Below, piece by piece: positions 16,585-24,430 of a stretch of 39,996 nt of DNA. A program made the translations under genes and the position numbers. Each line of letters begins with the position of its first letter. The first letter of the stretch is position 1. The notes below the pieces were generated by a model, which worked only from the letters and a program-made list of their open reading frames with translations, had not been told where the DNA came from and searched no databases. Source of the stretch: Bacillota bacterium (GTDB taxonomy: Bacteria; Bacillota; Clostridia; Oscillospirales; Ruminococcaceae); contig JAEWWW010000042.1 in the NCBI GenBank assembly GCA_023396215.1, positions 1-39,996 on the forward strand. Reading direction: 5' to 3'.

Positions 16585-17265
16585 TCAGGCCTGCTTCCAT
16601 GCGCGGCCCAGCAGCTCGAAGCGGTTTTTGCGGTAGCGCAGAACCCCCTCCTTCTGCATTCTGGCCAGCACCGCCGAAAGGGCGCTGCGGTCCACACAGA
16701 GGTAGTCGGCCATCTCAGCGCGGGAAAAAGCAATCTCAAAGGGGTTTTGCCCTATGCGCTCGCCCTGCAGGGTCAGAAAAGCCTCCACCTATTCGCGGGA
16801 GGTGCGGTGGCCGATGCAGCTCACCTTTTCATTCATGGCCATATTCTTTTGGGCCATCAGCCGCAGCATGTTTTCCACCAGTTGTGAGTGATAGTCGCAG
16901 GCGGCGCTGCATCTGGTGATGATGCGCCGAAAGTCGATAAACAGCACCTCGGTGTCGGCGTCGGCGACCACCGTGACCGGCAGCCGGGGCACCCCTATGC
17001 AGACAAAAGCCTCGGCAAACAGCTCACCCCGGCCTATCCGCGCCAGCATGTTGCGGTTGCCGCTGAAATCCTCTTTAAAAACCTGCACGCTGCCCTGCAG
17101 CACCAGACCTATATGAGAAACCGGGTCGCCGGCCAGCATCACCGTTTCATCCTTTTGATAGCTTTTGACCATCGCCCCAAGGCAGCCCAGCAGCGCGGTG
17201 AGCTCGTCGGGCTCAATCTGGGCAAACAACGGGGCTGCTTTTAAAACTTCAAGATGTTTTTTCAT
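16585..17265 (-). pseudogene. Crp/Fnr-family regulator interrupted by an in-frame TAG
   Basis: Read through one stop codon, this is a complete 226-codon Crp/Fnr protein: a cyclic-nucleotide-binding beta-roll (about 10-125, with DPVSHIGLVLQGSVQVFKED), a dimer helix, and a winged helix-turn-helix (FSRAEMADYLCVDRSALSAVL). The TAG at 16791-16789 falls between GHRTSRE and VEAFL, where the family usually has Lys (R-E-K), so a single AAG-to-TAG change explains it. The frame is otherwise undamaged. TAG ends several normal genes here, so recoding is unlikely. Start is the ATG at 17265. A GTG directly after the stop has no ribosome site. There are no N-terminal cysteines for an Fnr-type Fe-S cluster. 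The gene is divergent from the ferredoxin-hcp operon and is its likely regulator. Recent inactivation, strain variation or a base error are all possible. Confidence 0.85.
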
Positions 17266-17279
17266 AAAATCCAACTTTC

Positions 17280-17321
17280 GTTGTAAATACAACCGATTAT
17301 TCGACTTAATTCTACTATACT
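17280..17321 (+). promoter_or_regulatory. Crp/Fnr-type operator and promoter of the ferredoxin-hcp operon
   Basis: A perfect palindrome, GTTGT-AAAT-ACAAC (17280-17293), precedes a TATACT -10 (17316-17321). The base at -35 spacing is CCGATT, a poor match. If transcription starts at A17328, the palindrome is centred at -41.5, the standard class II activator position for Crp/Fnr proteins. It also lies just upstream of the divergent regulator gene. Confidence 0.6.
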
Positions 17322-17350
17322 GAGAACATAAAAACAAGGGGGATAAATAA

Positions 17351-18115
17351 ATGATAAGAACCATTATTAAGATAGATGAAGAAAAATGCAACGGCTGCGG
17401 CCTGTGTGTGACCGCCTGCCACGAAGGCGCCATCGGGATGGAAAACGGCAAAGCCAAACTGCTGCGGGACGACTACTGCGACGGCCTTGGCAACTGCCTG
17501 CCTGTCTGCCCCACCGGGGCCATCACCTTTGAGGAGCGCGAGGCTGCCGCTTTTGATGAAGAGGCAGTGAAGGAAAATATGGAGAAGGCCGCTGCGACCG
17601 CAGCCCAACACCAGCACCATGGCCACCATCATCACGGCGGGCATGGGCACGGCGGCGGCGGTTGCCCCGGCAGCAGAATGCGCCAGTTCACACCGCCTCA
17701 GCCCTCCCCTGCCGCTTCTGCCCGTCAGGAGGCTGCCGGCGGGCAGCCCTCCCAGCTGCGGCAGTGGCCGGTACAGATCAAGCTGGTGCCGGTGAACGCG
17801 CCTTATTTTGACGGCGCAAAGCTTCTGATTGCCGCCGATTGCACCGCCTATGCCTACGCGGGCTTCCACGAGCGGTTTATCAAGGATAAGATTACCCTCA
17901 TCGGCTGCCCCAAGCTGGACGAAGGCGATTACAGCGAAAAGCTGACCGCTATCCTTGCACACAACGACATCAAGAGCGTTACCATCGTGCGTATGGAGGT
18001 TCCCTGCTGCGCCGGTATTGCCCATGCTGCCGTCACAGCGCTGCAGCGGAGCGGCAAGATGATACCCTGGCAGGTGGTTACCGTTTCGGTTGACGGGGAG
18101 ATTATCGAGGACTAG
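17351..18115 (+). CDS. Ferredoxin-domain protein with a His-rich linker, Hcp partner
   Basis: 254-residue iron-sulphur protein, probably an electron donor to the hybrid cluster protein encoded next. Cluster 1 is canonical (Cys13, 16, 19 and 23). Cluster 2 has Cys43, Cys49 and Cys53, but Leu where the second cysteine should be, so it may hold a three-cysteine-ligated cluster. Residues 87-100 contain nine histidines, a possible metal-binding linker, followed by a Gly and a Pro/Gln/Ala-rich stretch. The C-terminal ~110 residues are a conserved domain with further cysteines (AADCTAY, IGCPK, VPCCAG). ATG behind AAGGGGG. A 157-base gap separates it from hcp, with no terminator. Confidence 0.85.
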   Translation: MIRTIIKIDEEKCNGCGLCVTACHEGAIGMENGKAKLLRDDYCDGLGNCLPVCPTGAITFEEREAAAFDEEAVKENMEKAAATAAQHQHHGHHHHGGHGHGGGGCPGSRMRQFTPPQPSPAASARQEAAGGQPSQLRQWPVQIKLVPVNAPYFDGAKLLIAADCTAYAYAGFHERFIKDKITLIGCPKLDEGDYSEKLTAILAHNDIKSVTIVRMEVPCCAGIAHAAVTALQRSGKMIPWQVVTVSVDGEIIED

Positions 18116-18169
18116 CATCGCTTAAACCGGGGCTTGCCTGGAGATAAGAGCAGCCGGCGGCTGCACCGC

Positions 18170-18221
18170 GAGGGGCCTGAAGCCGCAAAGCGGGTTCTGT
18201 ATATGTTTTAGGCTGCCCCTC
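18170..18221 (+). promoter_or_regulatory. Hairpin in the ferredoxin-hcp gap
   Basis: GAGGGGC (18170-18176) pairs with GCCCCTC (18215-18221) in the 157-base spacer. No T tract follows. It may stabilise the downstream hcp transcript. I cannot assign it to a known RNA family. Confidence 0.35.
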
Positions 18222-18272
18222 AAAATAACCGGCCATATAAAAAGGATAACCTTTATTTTAGGAGGACAATCA

Positions 18273-19829
18273 ATGTCGAAAATGTTTTGCTTTCAGTGTG
18301 AGCAGACCGCCAAGGGCACCGCTTGCACCACCATGGGGGTTTGCGGCAAGCAGCCCTCCACCTCGAACCTGCAGGATGAGTTGACCGGCGCTATGGTCGG
18401 TCTTGCCAGAGTAGCAGGCCAGAAGGCTGCACCCTCTACTTACAAGCTGCTGATTGAAGGGCTGTTTGTCACCATTACCAACGTGGCCTTTGACGATGAA
18501 GCTATTAAGCTGCAGATTGAGAAAACCGCGAAAGAGGCGGAAGCCATCGGCAGCGGCAGATATGAGCCGCTGGATATGACCGGCCTGTGGAACGCCCCCG
18601 ACGACAACCGCTCGCTGAAATCGCTGATTCTGCTGGGCATGCGGGGCATGGCTGCCTACGCCTACCACGCATGGATGCTGGACTACACCAGCGACGAGGT
18701 CAACGAGTTTTTCCTCACCGGGCTGCGCGCCATTGGCGACGAGCTGCCCACCGACCAGCTTCTTGGGCTGGTGATGCAGCTTGGCCATGTGAACCTGAAA
18801 TGCATGGAGCTGCTGGATAAAGCCAACACCGAAAGCTACGGCACTCCCGTGCCCACCAAGGTTTCTACCAATCTGGAGCCGGGCCCCTTTATCGTTGTTT
18901 CGGGCCACGACCTGAAGGACCTTGAAACACTGCTGCGCCAGACCGAGGGTAAAGGCATTAACATTTACACCCATGGCGAGATGCTGCCCGCCCATGCCTA
19001 CCCCAAGCTGAAGGCTTTCAGCCATCTGAAGGGCAACTTTGGCACCGCATGGCAGAACCAGCAGAAGGAGTTTGTGGATTTACAGGGCGCGGTGCTCTTT
19101 ACCACCAACTGCCTGATGCCGGTGAAGGAAAGCTACAAGGACCGTGTATTCACCACCGAGGTGGTATCCTACCCCGAGCTGGTACACATCGGCGAGGACA
19201 AAGACTTTACCCCTGTGATTGAAAAAGCGCTGGAGCTGGGCGGCTACCCCAACGGGCGCGAGATGACCGGCATCAACGGCGGCAACGTGCTGACCCCGGG
19301 CTTTGGCTGGGGCACCGTGCTGTCGGTGGCCGACAAGGTTATCGACGCTGTAAAGGCGGGAGCCATTAGCCACTTCTTCCTGGTGGGCGGCTGCGACGGC
19401 GCACGGCCCGGGCGCAACTACTACACCGAGTTTGTTGAGAAATCCCCCAAGGACAGCATCATCCTGACGGTCGCCTGCGGCAAGTACCGCTTCAACGACC
19501 TTGACCTGGGCGACATCGGCGGCCTGCCCCGCATCATGGATATGGGCCAGTGCAACGACGCTTACAGCGCCATCCGCGTGGCGGTGGCTCTGGCCGAAGC
19601 CTTTGACTGCGGCGTAAACGACCTGCCCCTGACGCTGGTGCTTTCCTGGTATGAGCAGAAGGCGGTCTGCATCCTGCTGACCCTGCTGGCTCTGGGCATC
19701 AAGAACATCTACATCGGGCCGACACTGCCTGCCTTTATCTCGCCCAATGTGCTGAACATTCTGGTGGAGCAGTTTGGTTTGACCCCCATCTCGACCCCCG
19801 AGGCCGACCTGAAAAAGATTTTGGGCTAA
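18273..19829 (+). CDS. hcp: Hybrid cluster protein (hydroxylamine / nitric oxide reductase)
   Basis: Cytoplasmic Fe-S-O enzyme of anaerobes. It reduces hydroxylamine in vitro and is linked to nitric oxide and nitrosative stress. 518 residues. The N-terminal cysteines follow C-x2-C-x8-C-x5-C (CFQCEQTAKGTACTTMGVC), the Desulfovibrio-type pattern for a [4Fe-4S] cluster. Hybrid-cluster ligand regions are all present: SGHDLKD (His), YTHGEMLPAH (Glu), TTNCLMP, VGGCDGARPGR, TVACGKYRFN, MGQCNDA and SWYEQKA (Glu, Lys). ATG behind TTAGGAGGA. It is probably co-transcribed with the upstream ferredoxin gene. Confidence 0.96.
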   Translation: MSKMFCFQCEQTAKGTACTTMGVCGKQPSTSNLQDELTGAMVGLARVAGQKAAPSTYKLLIEGLFVTITNVAFDDEAIKLQIEKTAKEAEAIGSGRYEPLDMTGLWNAPDDNRSLKSLILLGMRGMAAYAYHAWMLDYTSDEVNEFFLTGLRAIGDELPTDQLLGLVMQLGHVNLKCMELLDKANTESYGTPVPTKVSTNLEPGPFIVVSGHDLKDLETLLRQTEGKGINIYTHGEMLPAHAYPKLKAFSHLKGNFGTAWQNQQKEFVDLQGAVLFTTNCLMPVKESYKDRVFTTEVVSYPELVHIGEDKDFTPVIEKALELGGYPNGREMTGINGGNVLTPGFGWGTVLSVADKVIDAVKAGAISHFFLVGGCDGARPGRNYYTEFVEKSPKDSIILTVACGKYRFNDLDLGDIGGLPRIMDMGQCNDAYSAIRVAVALAEAFDCGVNDLPLTLVLSWYEQKAVCILLTLLALGIKNIYIGPTLPAFISPNVLNILVEQFGLTPISTPEADLKKILG

Positions 19830-19851
19830 CCCCCCTTTCTCTTATACCGCG

Positions 19852-19905
19852 CAGCCCCCCGGTTCTCCGGCATTTTGCCGAAGGCCGGGGGGCTGTCTTA
19901 TTTGC
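19852..19905 (+). terminator. Terminator after hcp
   Basis: CAGCCCCCCGG (19852-19862) pairs with CCGGGGGGCTG (19885-19895), with an inner CGGC/GCCG stem. TCTTATTTG follows. Confidence 0.85.
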
Positions 19906-19915
19906 CCTTTGAATG

Positions 19916-19948
19916 AAAAGGCCCCTCCGCATTGCCTGCGGAGGGGCC
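19916..19948 (-). terminator. Terminator of the first ABC importer operon
   Basis: GGCCCCTCCGCA and TGCGGAGGGGCC form a 12-bp perfect stem. On the minus strand it is followed by CTTTTC. It lies 14 bases after the ATPase stop codon. Confidence 0.85.
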
Positions 19949-19961
19949 GGGATAAATCTGG

Positions 19962-21038
19962 TCAGGTAATAATTTTGGTGTGGTCGTCCTTGCCGTCGTC
20001 GGCGAAGACAATAAAGTCTTCGATTGCCAGATGGACGGTATCGCCCACATTGAGGGTGTCGTAGACGTTGGCGGCGGTGACCACCCGCAGGGTGTTGCCG
20101 TTGAGCTCTACGCGGAAGTCGGTGGTATCGCCCAGATAGTATTTGCCGATCAGCTTGGCGGTCAGTACATTGGAGGCGCTGCCGTCGGCAATCTTCACAT
20201 TCTCGGGGCGGATGGCAACCACCACCTCGCCGGTATGAGGGCCGCTGTAAGCGAGGGACTGCCCGCTGGAATCCAGCTTGATGAGGCCGTCCCCGGCCTG
20301 ACCCTTGAGGAAATCCACCTTGCCCACAAAGTCGGTAACAAACTGGTTGGAGGGGCGGCGGTAAATCTCCTGCGGGGTGCCCACCTGCTGTATCACGCCG
20401 CGGTTGATTACGATGATGCGGTCGGACATGGTCATGGCCTCCACCTGGTCGTGGGTGACATAGACCACCGTGATGCCCAGCTTTCTCTGTATCTCTTTGA
20501 TTTCAAACCGCATGCTTTCGCGCAGCTTGGCGTCCAGATTGGAAAGGGGCTCATCCAGCAGCAGCAGCTTGGGTTCGGCTACCAGCGCGCGGCCCAGCGC
20601 CACACGCTGCTGCTGCCCGCCCGAGAGCTGCGAAGGGATGCGCTTGGCATATTGGGTCAGGTGGACAATCTCCAGCACCTTTTCGACCCGCCCTTTGACT
20701 TCGGCTTTGGGCACCCGGGCGATGCGCAGCGGGTAGGCCACGTTATCAAACACGGTCATATGGGGCCAAACGGCGTAGGACTGAAACACCATGCCGATAT
20801 CCCGCCGCTCGGGGGGGATAAAGACCTTTTCTGAGCTGACCAGCTGGTCGCCGATGTAGATTTCGCCCGAGGTGGGCTTTTCAAAGCCCGCTATCATCCG
20901 CAGCATGGTGGTTTTGCCGCAGCCCGAAGGCCCCAGCAGGGTGATAAATTCCTTATCCGCAAAAACCTCGTTAAACTGCTGTAAGACAACAACCTCTCCA
21001 AAGGCCTTAGTTACATTGGTTATCGTTACACTTGACAT
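19962..21038 (-). CDS. ABC importer ATPase (FbpC/PotA type, with TOBE domain)
   Basis: Energises the membrane importer encoded upstream in the same operon. 358 residues. The motifs are complete: Walker A GPSGCGKTT, Q-loop VFQSYAVWPH, signature LSGGQQQRVALGRAL, Walker B LLLLDEPLSNLD and the switch histidine YVTHD. A TOBE-type regulatory domain fills about 270-350. The family covers ferric iron, polyamine, thiamine, phosphonate and sugar-phosphate importers, so the substrate cannot be read from this subunit. The gene begins 15 bases after the permease stop. Confidence 0.92.
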   Translation of the reverse strand: MSSVTITNVTKAFGEVVVLQQFNEVFADKEFITLLGPSGCGKTTMLRMIAGFEKPTSGEIYIGDQLVSSEKVFIPPERRDIGMVFQSYAVWPHMTVFDNVAYPLRIARVPKAEVKGRVEKVLEIVHLTQYAKRIPSQLSGGQQQRVALGRALVAEPKLLLLDEPLSNLDAKLRESMRFEIKEIQRKLGITVVYVTHDQVEAMTMSDRIIVINRGVIQQVGTPQEIYRRPSNQFVTDFVGKVDFLKGQAGDGLIKLDSSGQSLAYSGPHTGEVVVAIRPENVKIADGSASNVLTAKLIGKYYLGDTTDFRVELNGNTLRVVTAANVYDTLNVGDTVHLAIEDFIVFADDGKDDHTKIIT

Positions 21039-21053
21039 ATCTTTTTACCCCCG

Positions 21054-22763
21054 CTATATCGAAAATTCGCCCTTGGTGAGCTTGTTTAGCAGCCAGTTGA
21101 TGAAGATGACCATTAGCAAAATGGCGGTGGCCAGCGCTGAAGCGGTCTGCTGGCTGTGATAGGTTTGGTATGTATACAGCTCGTAGCCCAGCGTCTTGGT
21201 GTTGGTGGAATAAAGCAGCGTAGACATGGTCAGCTCATAGAAACAGGGCATAAAGATGAGGAACCAGCCGGCCACAACCGACGGGGCAATGAGGGGGATG
21301 GTGATGCTTCTGAAGGTGCGCAGCCAGCCTGCTCCCGAAACCTGCGAGGCTTCCTCCAGTGTTGGGCTTATCTGCGACATGGCCGAAACCACGGTACGCA
21401 TGCCCATCAGCATATATTTAATCATGTAGGCAATAACCATGATTGTGATGGTGTTGTAGATGTTGATGCCAAACTTGCCCGACATGGTCATAATCAGCGC
21501 CAGAGCGATAACCACGCTGGGTGTGCCGGAGCCCACGGTGATAAGAAAATCGGGGATGCGCTTGCCCTTGATGTTGGTTCTCTGCAGCAGGTAGGCCATG
21601 ATGCAGGAAACAAGGATACCGGCGGTGGCGGCTATTGTACCGGCAACCAGGCTGTTTTTAGCCGAAGCGATAATGGCTTTACGGGTAAAGACGCGCTCCC
21701 AGAACTTGAGGGTGAAGTTGCCCGCCTCGAGGATGGACTTGCCCATATTGGTGGTCACCGAGGTGAGGGCCACGGTGGCGAAGGGCAGCACCACCACAAT
21801 CAGCGCGAAGGCCACCACCAGCAGGGTGATGGGGATGCGCCACCGGCCCAAATCCACAATGTTTGGCCGGGTGGATTTACCCGAAACGGTGATGTACTGC
21901 TTGCGCCCCACCACGAAGGTGGAAAGATAGAGCACCACATTGGCGATGAGCATGAGGAACACCGCAAGGGTGGTGGCGTCGGTCAAGCCTTCGGGCGAGC
22001 CGATGTACACAAAGTCGATGATGCGGGTGGTGACGGTATGTACCTGCCCGGGCGCGCCGATGATGGCGGGTATGCCGTAGCAGGAGGCCGCGGATACGAA
22101 TACCAGCAAAGCGCCCGCTACGATGCTGGGCATCATCATGGGGATGGTGATGGTAAAGAGTGTCTGCAAAGGGGTAGCGCCCGAAATTTTGGAGGCTTCC
22201 TCCAGCGAGGGGTCCATTTTCTCCATAGCGCGGGAGATGGTGATAAAGGCATAGGGGTAGTAAAAGGTGGTAAGCACCCAAACCAGCCCGCCGATGGAGT
22301 AGATGTTAAAGGGCATTTCGGCAAGTCCAAAAAGGTTTTTGAGGAACACGTTGAGGTTGCCCACCGTGGGGTTGAGCAGGCGCAGCCACGCCATCGCTCC
22401 AACGTAGGGGGGCACCATATAGGTCATTACAAACAGACTGCGGAAAAACTTTTTGCCGATGAGGTTGGTGCGCCCCACCAGCCATGCCAGCGGAAAGGCA
22501 ATGCCAACGCCAAACAGCATCGACAGCGACGCGGTAATGACGGTGTTTTTCAGGGCTGTCCAGTTTAAGGGATAAGAGTAGACGCGTGCGAAGGCTTCAA
22601 GCGAGAAGGTGCCCGAAGCAAAGAACGCGCGTATGACCAGATAAATAAGGGGAAACACCTCGAAAACCAGCAAAAAAGCCACGATTCCGAGTATCAGCAC
22701 CCACTTAATATCAAAGTAAAATCTCTTTCCCTTTATGTTCGGCTCTACAGCAGTAACTTTCAT
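21054..22763 (-). CDS. ABC importer permease, two fused membrane domains (FbpB type)
   Basis: 569-residue integral membrane protein with about twelve helices, a fusion of two binding-protein-dependent permease domains. Two ATPase-contact (EAA) loops are visible: LEEASKISGATPLQT in the first half and LEEASQVSGAGWLRT in the second. A single fused permease is typical of the ferric/thiamine/phosphonate-type family. ATG start with AGGAG eleven bases upstream. It lies between the binding-protein and ATPase genes of the same operon. Confidence 0.92.
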   Translation of the reverse strand: MKVTAVEPNIKGKRFYFDIKWVLILGIVAFLLVFEVFPLIYLVIRAFFASGTFSLEAFARVYSYPLNWTALKNTVITASLSMLFGVGIAFPLAWLVGRTNLIGKKFFRSLFVMTYMVPPYVGAMAWLRLLNPTVGNLNVFLKNLFGLAEMPFNIYSIGGLVWVLTTFYYPYAFITISRAMEKMDPSLEEASKISGATPLQTLFTITIPMMMPSIVAGALLVFVSAASCYGIPAIIGAPGQVHTVTTRIIDFVYIGSPEGLTDATTLAVFLMLIANVVLYLSTFVVGRKQYITVSGKSTRPNIVDLGRWRIPITLLVVAFALIVVVLPFATVALTSVTTNMGKSILEAGNFTLKFWERVFTRKAIIASAKNSLVAGTIAATAGILVSCIMAYLLQRTNIKGKRIPDFLITVGSGTPSVVIALALIMTMSGKFGINIYNTITIMVIAYMIKYMLMGMRTVVSAMSQISPTLEEASQVSGAGWLRTFRSITIPLIAPSVVAGWFLIFMPCFYELTMSTLLYSTNTKTLGYELYTYQTYHSQQTASALATAILLMVIFINWLLNKLTKGEFSI

Positions 22764-22905
22764 TTGCTTGTACCACTCCTACTTATAAAGAAAATTAAGG
22801 GCTATATCGTCAGGCTGCCTGACAGCATGGGCGGGCGCCGCTGCGCCGCGGCCCATCATTTGACGCCTGCTGTTTTCCGACAAAGAAAATGGCTGACGGT
22901 CTTTA

Positions 22906-22945
22906 CAAAAAAGGTGGGTGGGAAACACCGGTGCGCTTCCCACCC
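22906..22945 (-). terminator. Terminator or attenuator between binding protein and permease
   Basis: On the minus strand GGGTGGGAA pairs with TTCCCACCC around 12 bases and is followed by ACCTTTTTTG. Partial termination here would make more binding protein than permease, as is common in importer operons. Confidence 0.8.
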
Positions 22946-22961
22946 CCTTGCGAAGCCTCAC

Positions 22962-24038
22962 TTAGCTGACGGTGACAGCCTCTTGGAACTTGGTTCTGAT
23001 TTCATCTCTTTCGCGGAAGCTTCTGACCCAGTCAACCGGGATGATGTTGGCGACGATGTCCTTGGTGGGGATAGCATCGTAGGGAGGATTGGGATAATCC
23101 GCCCGGACAGAGTGCATCCACGCAGACACGATGGCGTCCTGACCTTCGGTGGACAGGAACCAGTCGGTGAGGGCCTGAGCCGATTGGAGGTTCTTGTTGG
23201 CGTTCCATTCATCGTTGATGGTCATGATGGTGGAAGGAACGTTGATGGTGCCGTCGGTGGGGTAGATGACTTCCAGCTTGGAGCCCTCTTCCTCTCTCTT
23301 TTTCAGCACGGATTCTTCCAGAATCATGATGACGTCGCACTCGCCGGTTTCCAGCTTGGCAAGGGCGGCCGAGCCGGATTCCACCATGACGTTCTGCTTT
23401 GCAAGGGCGTCGAAGTATTCGTAGCCGTATTTATCGCTCAGCGCGGAAACAGCGGCCAGCGCGGTGCCCGAGGTCAGCGGATTGGACATCGAAACCTTGC
23501 CCTTCACTCTGCTGTCATAGGCAAAATCGTAGAAGGAGTTGGGGATATCGCTCTTGTTTTTCTTCTCGGGGTTGTAGGCCAGCACCATGTTACTGATGCG
23601 CACAGGGGACCAGTAGCCTTCGGCGTCATGGTTAAAAGCCAGTTTGGACATCTCGGGAGAAAGGTAGGGGTGCAGCAGGCCTTTTTCAAGCAGCTCCAGA
23701 GAATAGGAAGGCTCCGCTACCATCAGCATATCGCAGCCAAGCTTTCCTGTTTCGATTTCGGCGGCAATTTTGGCTTGCAGGGTGCCGGTGCCGCCGTAGA
23801 AGAATTCTATGTCGCATTCGGGGAAAACATCCTCAAGGGTTTCGCTGATCTGCTCAATGATGTCTTCATACATAGAGGTGTAGATTACAAGCTTGCCGGT
23901 GGGGGTGAATCCCTCTTCCTGAGGGGCAGAGCCGGAGTTGCCGCCTGCCGGAGGAGCCGGGGGAGGAGTTTGGCCGCCGCAGGCTGCGAGGCTAAGGGTC
24001 AGCAAGAGAGCCAATGCCAGCGATAGAATTTTCTTCAT
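22962..24038 (-). CDS. Substrate-binding lipoprotein of the first ABC importer
   Basis: 358 residues. The signal peptide ends LSLAACGG with Cys20 as the lipidated residue, then a Pro/Gly/Ser spacer. The mature part is a family 1 / ferric-type extracellular binding protein (GKLVIYTSMYEDIIEQISE, then GGTGTLQAKIAAEIE). The Tyr-Tyr pair that binds iron in classical FbpA proteins is not visible, so iron is not assured. It also lacks the GLT-(Y/F)-E-x-GAAN motif shared by the two binding proteins of the second importer in this window, so the ligand is probably different. It is the first gene of the operon, behind the promoter at 24095-24123. Confidence 0.9.
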   Translation of the reverse strand: MKKILSLALALLLTLSLAACGGQTPPPAPPAGGNSGSAPQEEGFTPTGKLVIYTSMYEDIIEQISETLEDVFPECDIEFFYGGTGTLQAKIAAEIETGKLGCDMLMVAEPSYSLELLEKGLLHPYLSPEMSKLAFNHDAEGYWSPVRISNMVLAYNPEKKNKSDIPNSFYDFAYDSRVKGKVSMSNPLTSGTALAAVSALSDKYGYEYFDALAKQNVMVESGSAALAKLETGECDVIMILEESVLKKREEEGSKLEVIYPTDGTINVPSTIMTINDEWNANKNLQSAQALTDWFLSTEGQDAIVSAWMHSVRADYPNPPYDAIPTKDIVANIIPVDWVRSFRERDEIRTKFQEAVTVS

Positions 24039-24094
24039 TGGTTTCTTCCTTTTCTCTCAAAAAAATTTAATAGCTCAGGGAGCCATCGTTAAAA

Positions 24095-24123
24095 ATTATA
24101 CATGATTAATATTAAATTCTCAA
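24095..24123 (-). promoter_or_regulatory. Promoter of the first ABC importer operon
   Basis: On the minus strand TTGAGA (24123-24118), 17 bases and TATAAT (24100-24095), with a TG just before the -10 element. The gap 24039-24430 also contains the candidate MtlR box and the divergent PTS promoter. Nothing else is seen in its middle part (24124-24284). Confidence 0.8.
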
Positions 24124-24284
24124 TATGGTGCAATGTTTTTCAGCACTTTAACCATAAAGCCCTAATCTATTTATCCTGCGTGAAATTTTTTTCGTCCTAT
24201 ATCGATTAAATTCGACAAGCTTAGTTAGTTAAAATAACAAAAAATGGTTTCTCGCAATTATAGGATTTTGTCAACTATTCAATT

Positions 24285-24306
24285 TTGTCACCAACCGGGG
24301 TGTCAA
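24285..24306 (+). promoter_or_regulatory. Candidate MtlR operator
   Basis: TTGTCAC, eight bases, then GTGTCAA. The half sites match the Bacillus MtlR box (TTGNCAC and GTGNCAA), but the gap is eight rather than six bases. It is centred about 65 bases before the predicted start of transcription. An MtlR-type regulator is encoded in this operon. Confidence 0.55.
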
Positions 24307-24324
24307 ATGTTCCTTAAGAAAAGA

Positions 24325-24354
24325 TTGTATTCCTGCATAACCCTACCCTATAAT
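24325..24354 (+). promoter_or_regulatory. Promoter of the PTS hexitol operon
   Basis: TTGTAT (24325-24330), an 18-base spacer and TATAAT (24349-24354). The weak -35 and longer spacer fit an activator-dependent promoter. The leader is about 70 bases. Confidence 0.7.
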
Positions 24355-24430
24355 AAAACCAAGACGAGCGCCCTCCCGGTTTTCCAAAGCAGTTTTTGGC
24401 GGCTCGATTTTATAGAAAGGAATGGATGCC

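Noticed and set aside
16585..17265. Amber recoding (TAG read as an amino acid) to explain the Crp/Fnr interruption
   Set aside because: TAG is the normal stop of several intact genes in the window (for example those ending at 10648, 11716, 18115, 29154 and 31408).
17266..17457. A longer N-terminus for the Crp/Fnr protein
   Set aside because: The upstream extension runs through the palindrome and promoter and into the divergent ferredoxin gene, and resembles no Crp/Fnr protein. The ATG at 17265 fits the family.
21156..22568. A long open frame (470 codons) opposite the first importer permease
   Set aside because: It is antisense to a clear two-domain permease, its product is His/Gly/Gln-rich low-complexity sequence with no family, and it has no suitable start signals. 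The same applies to long frames opposite 2335-4473, 25492-26880 and 32722-34371.
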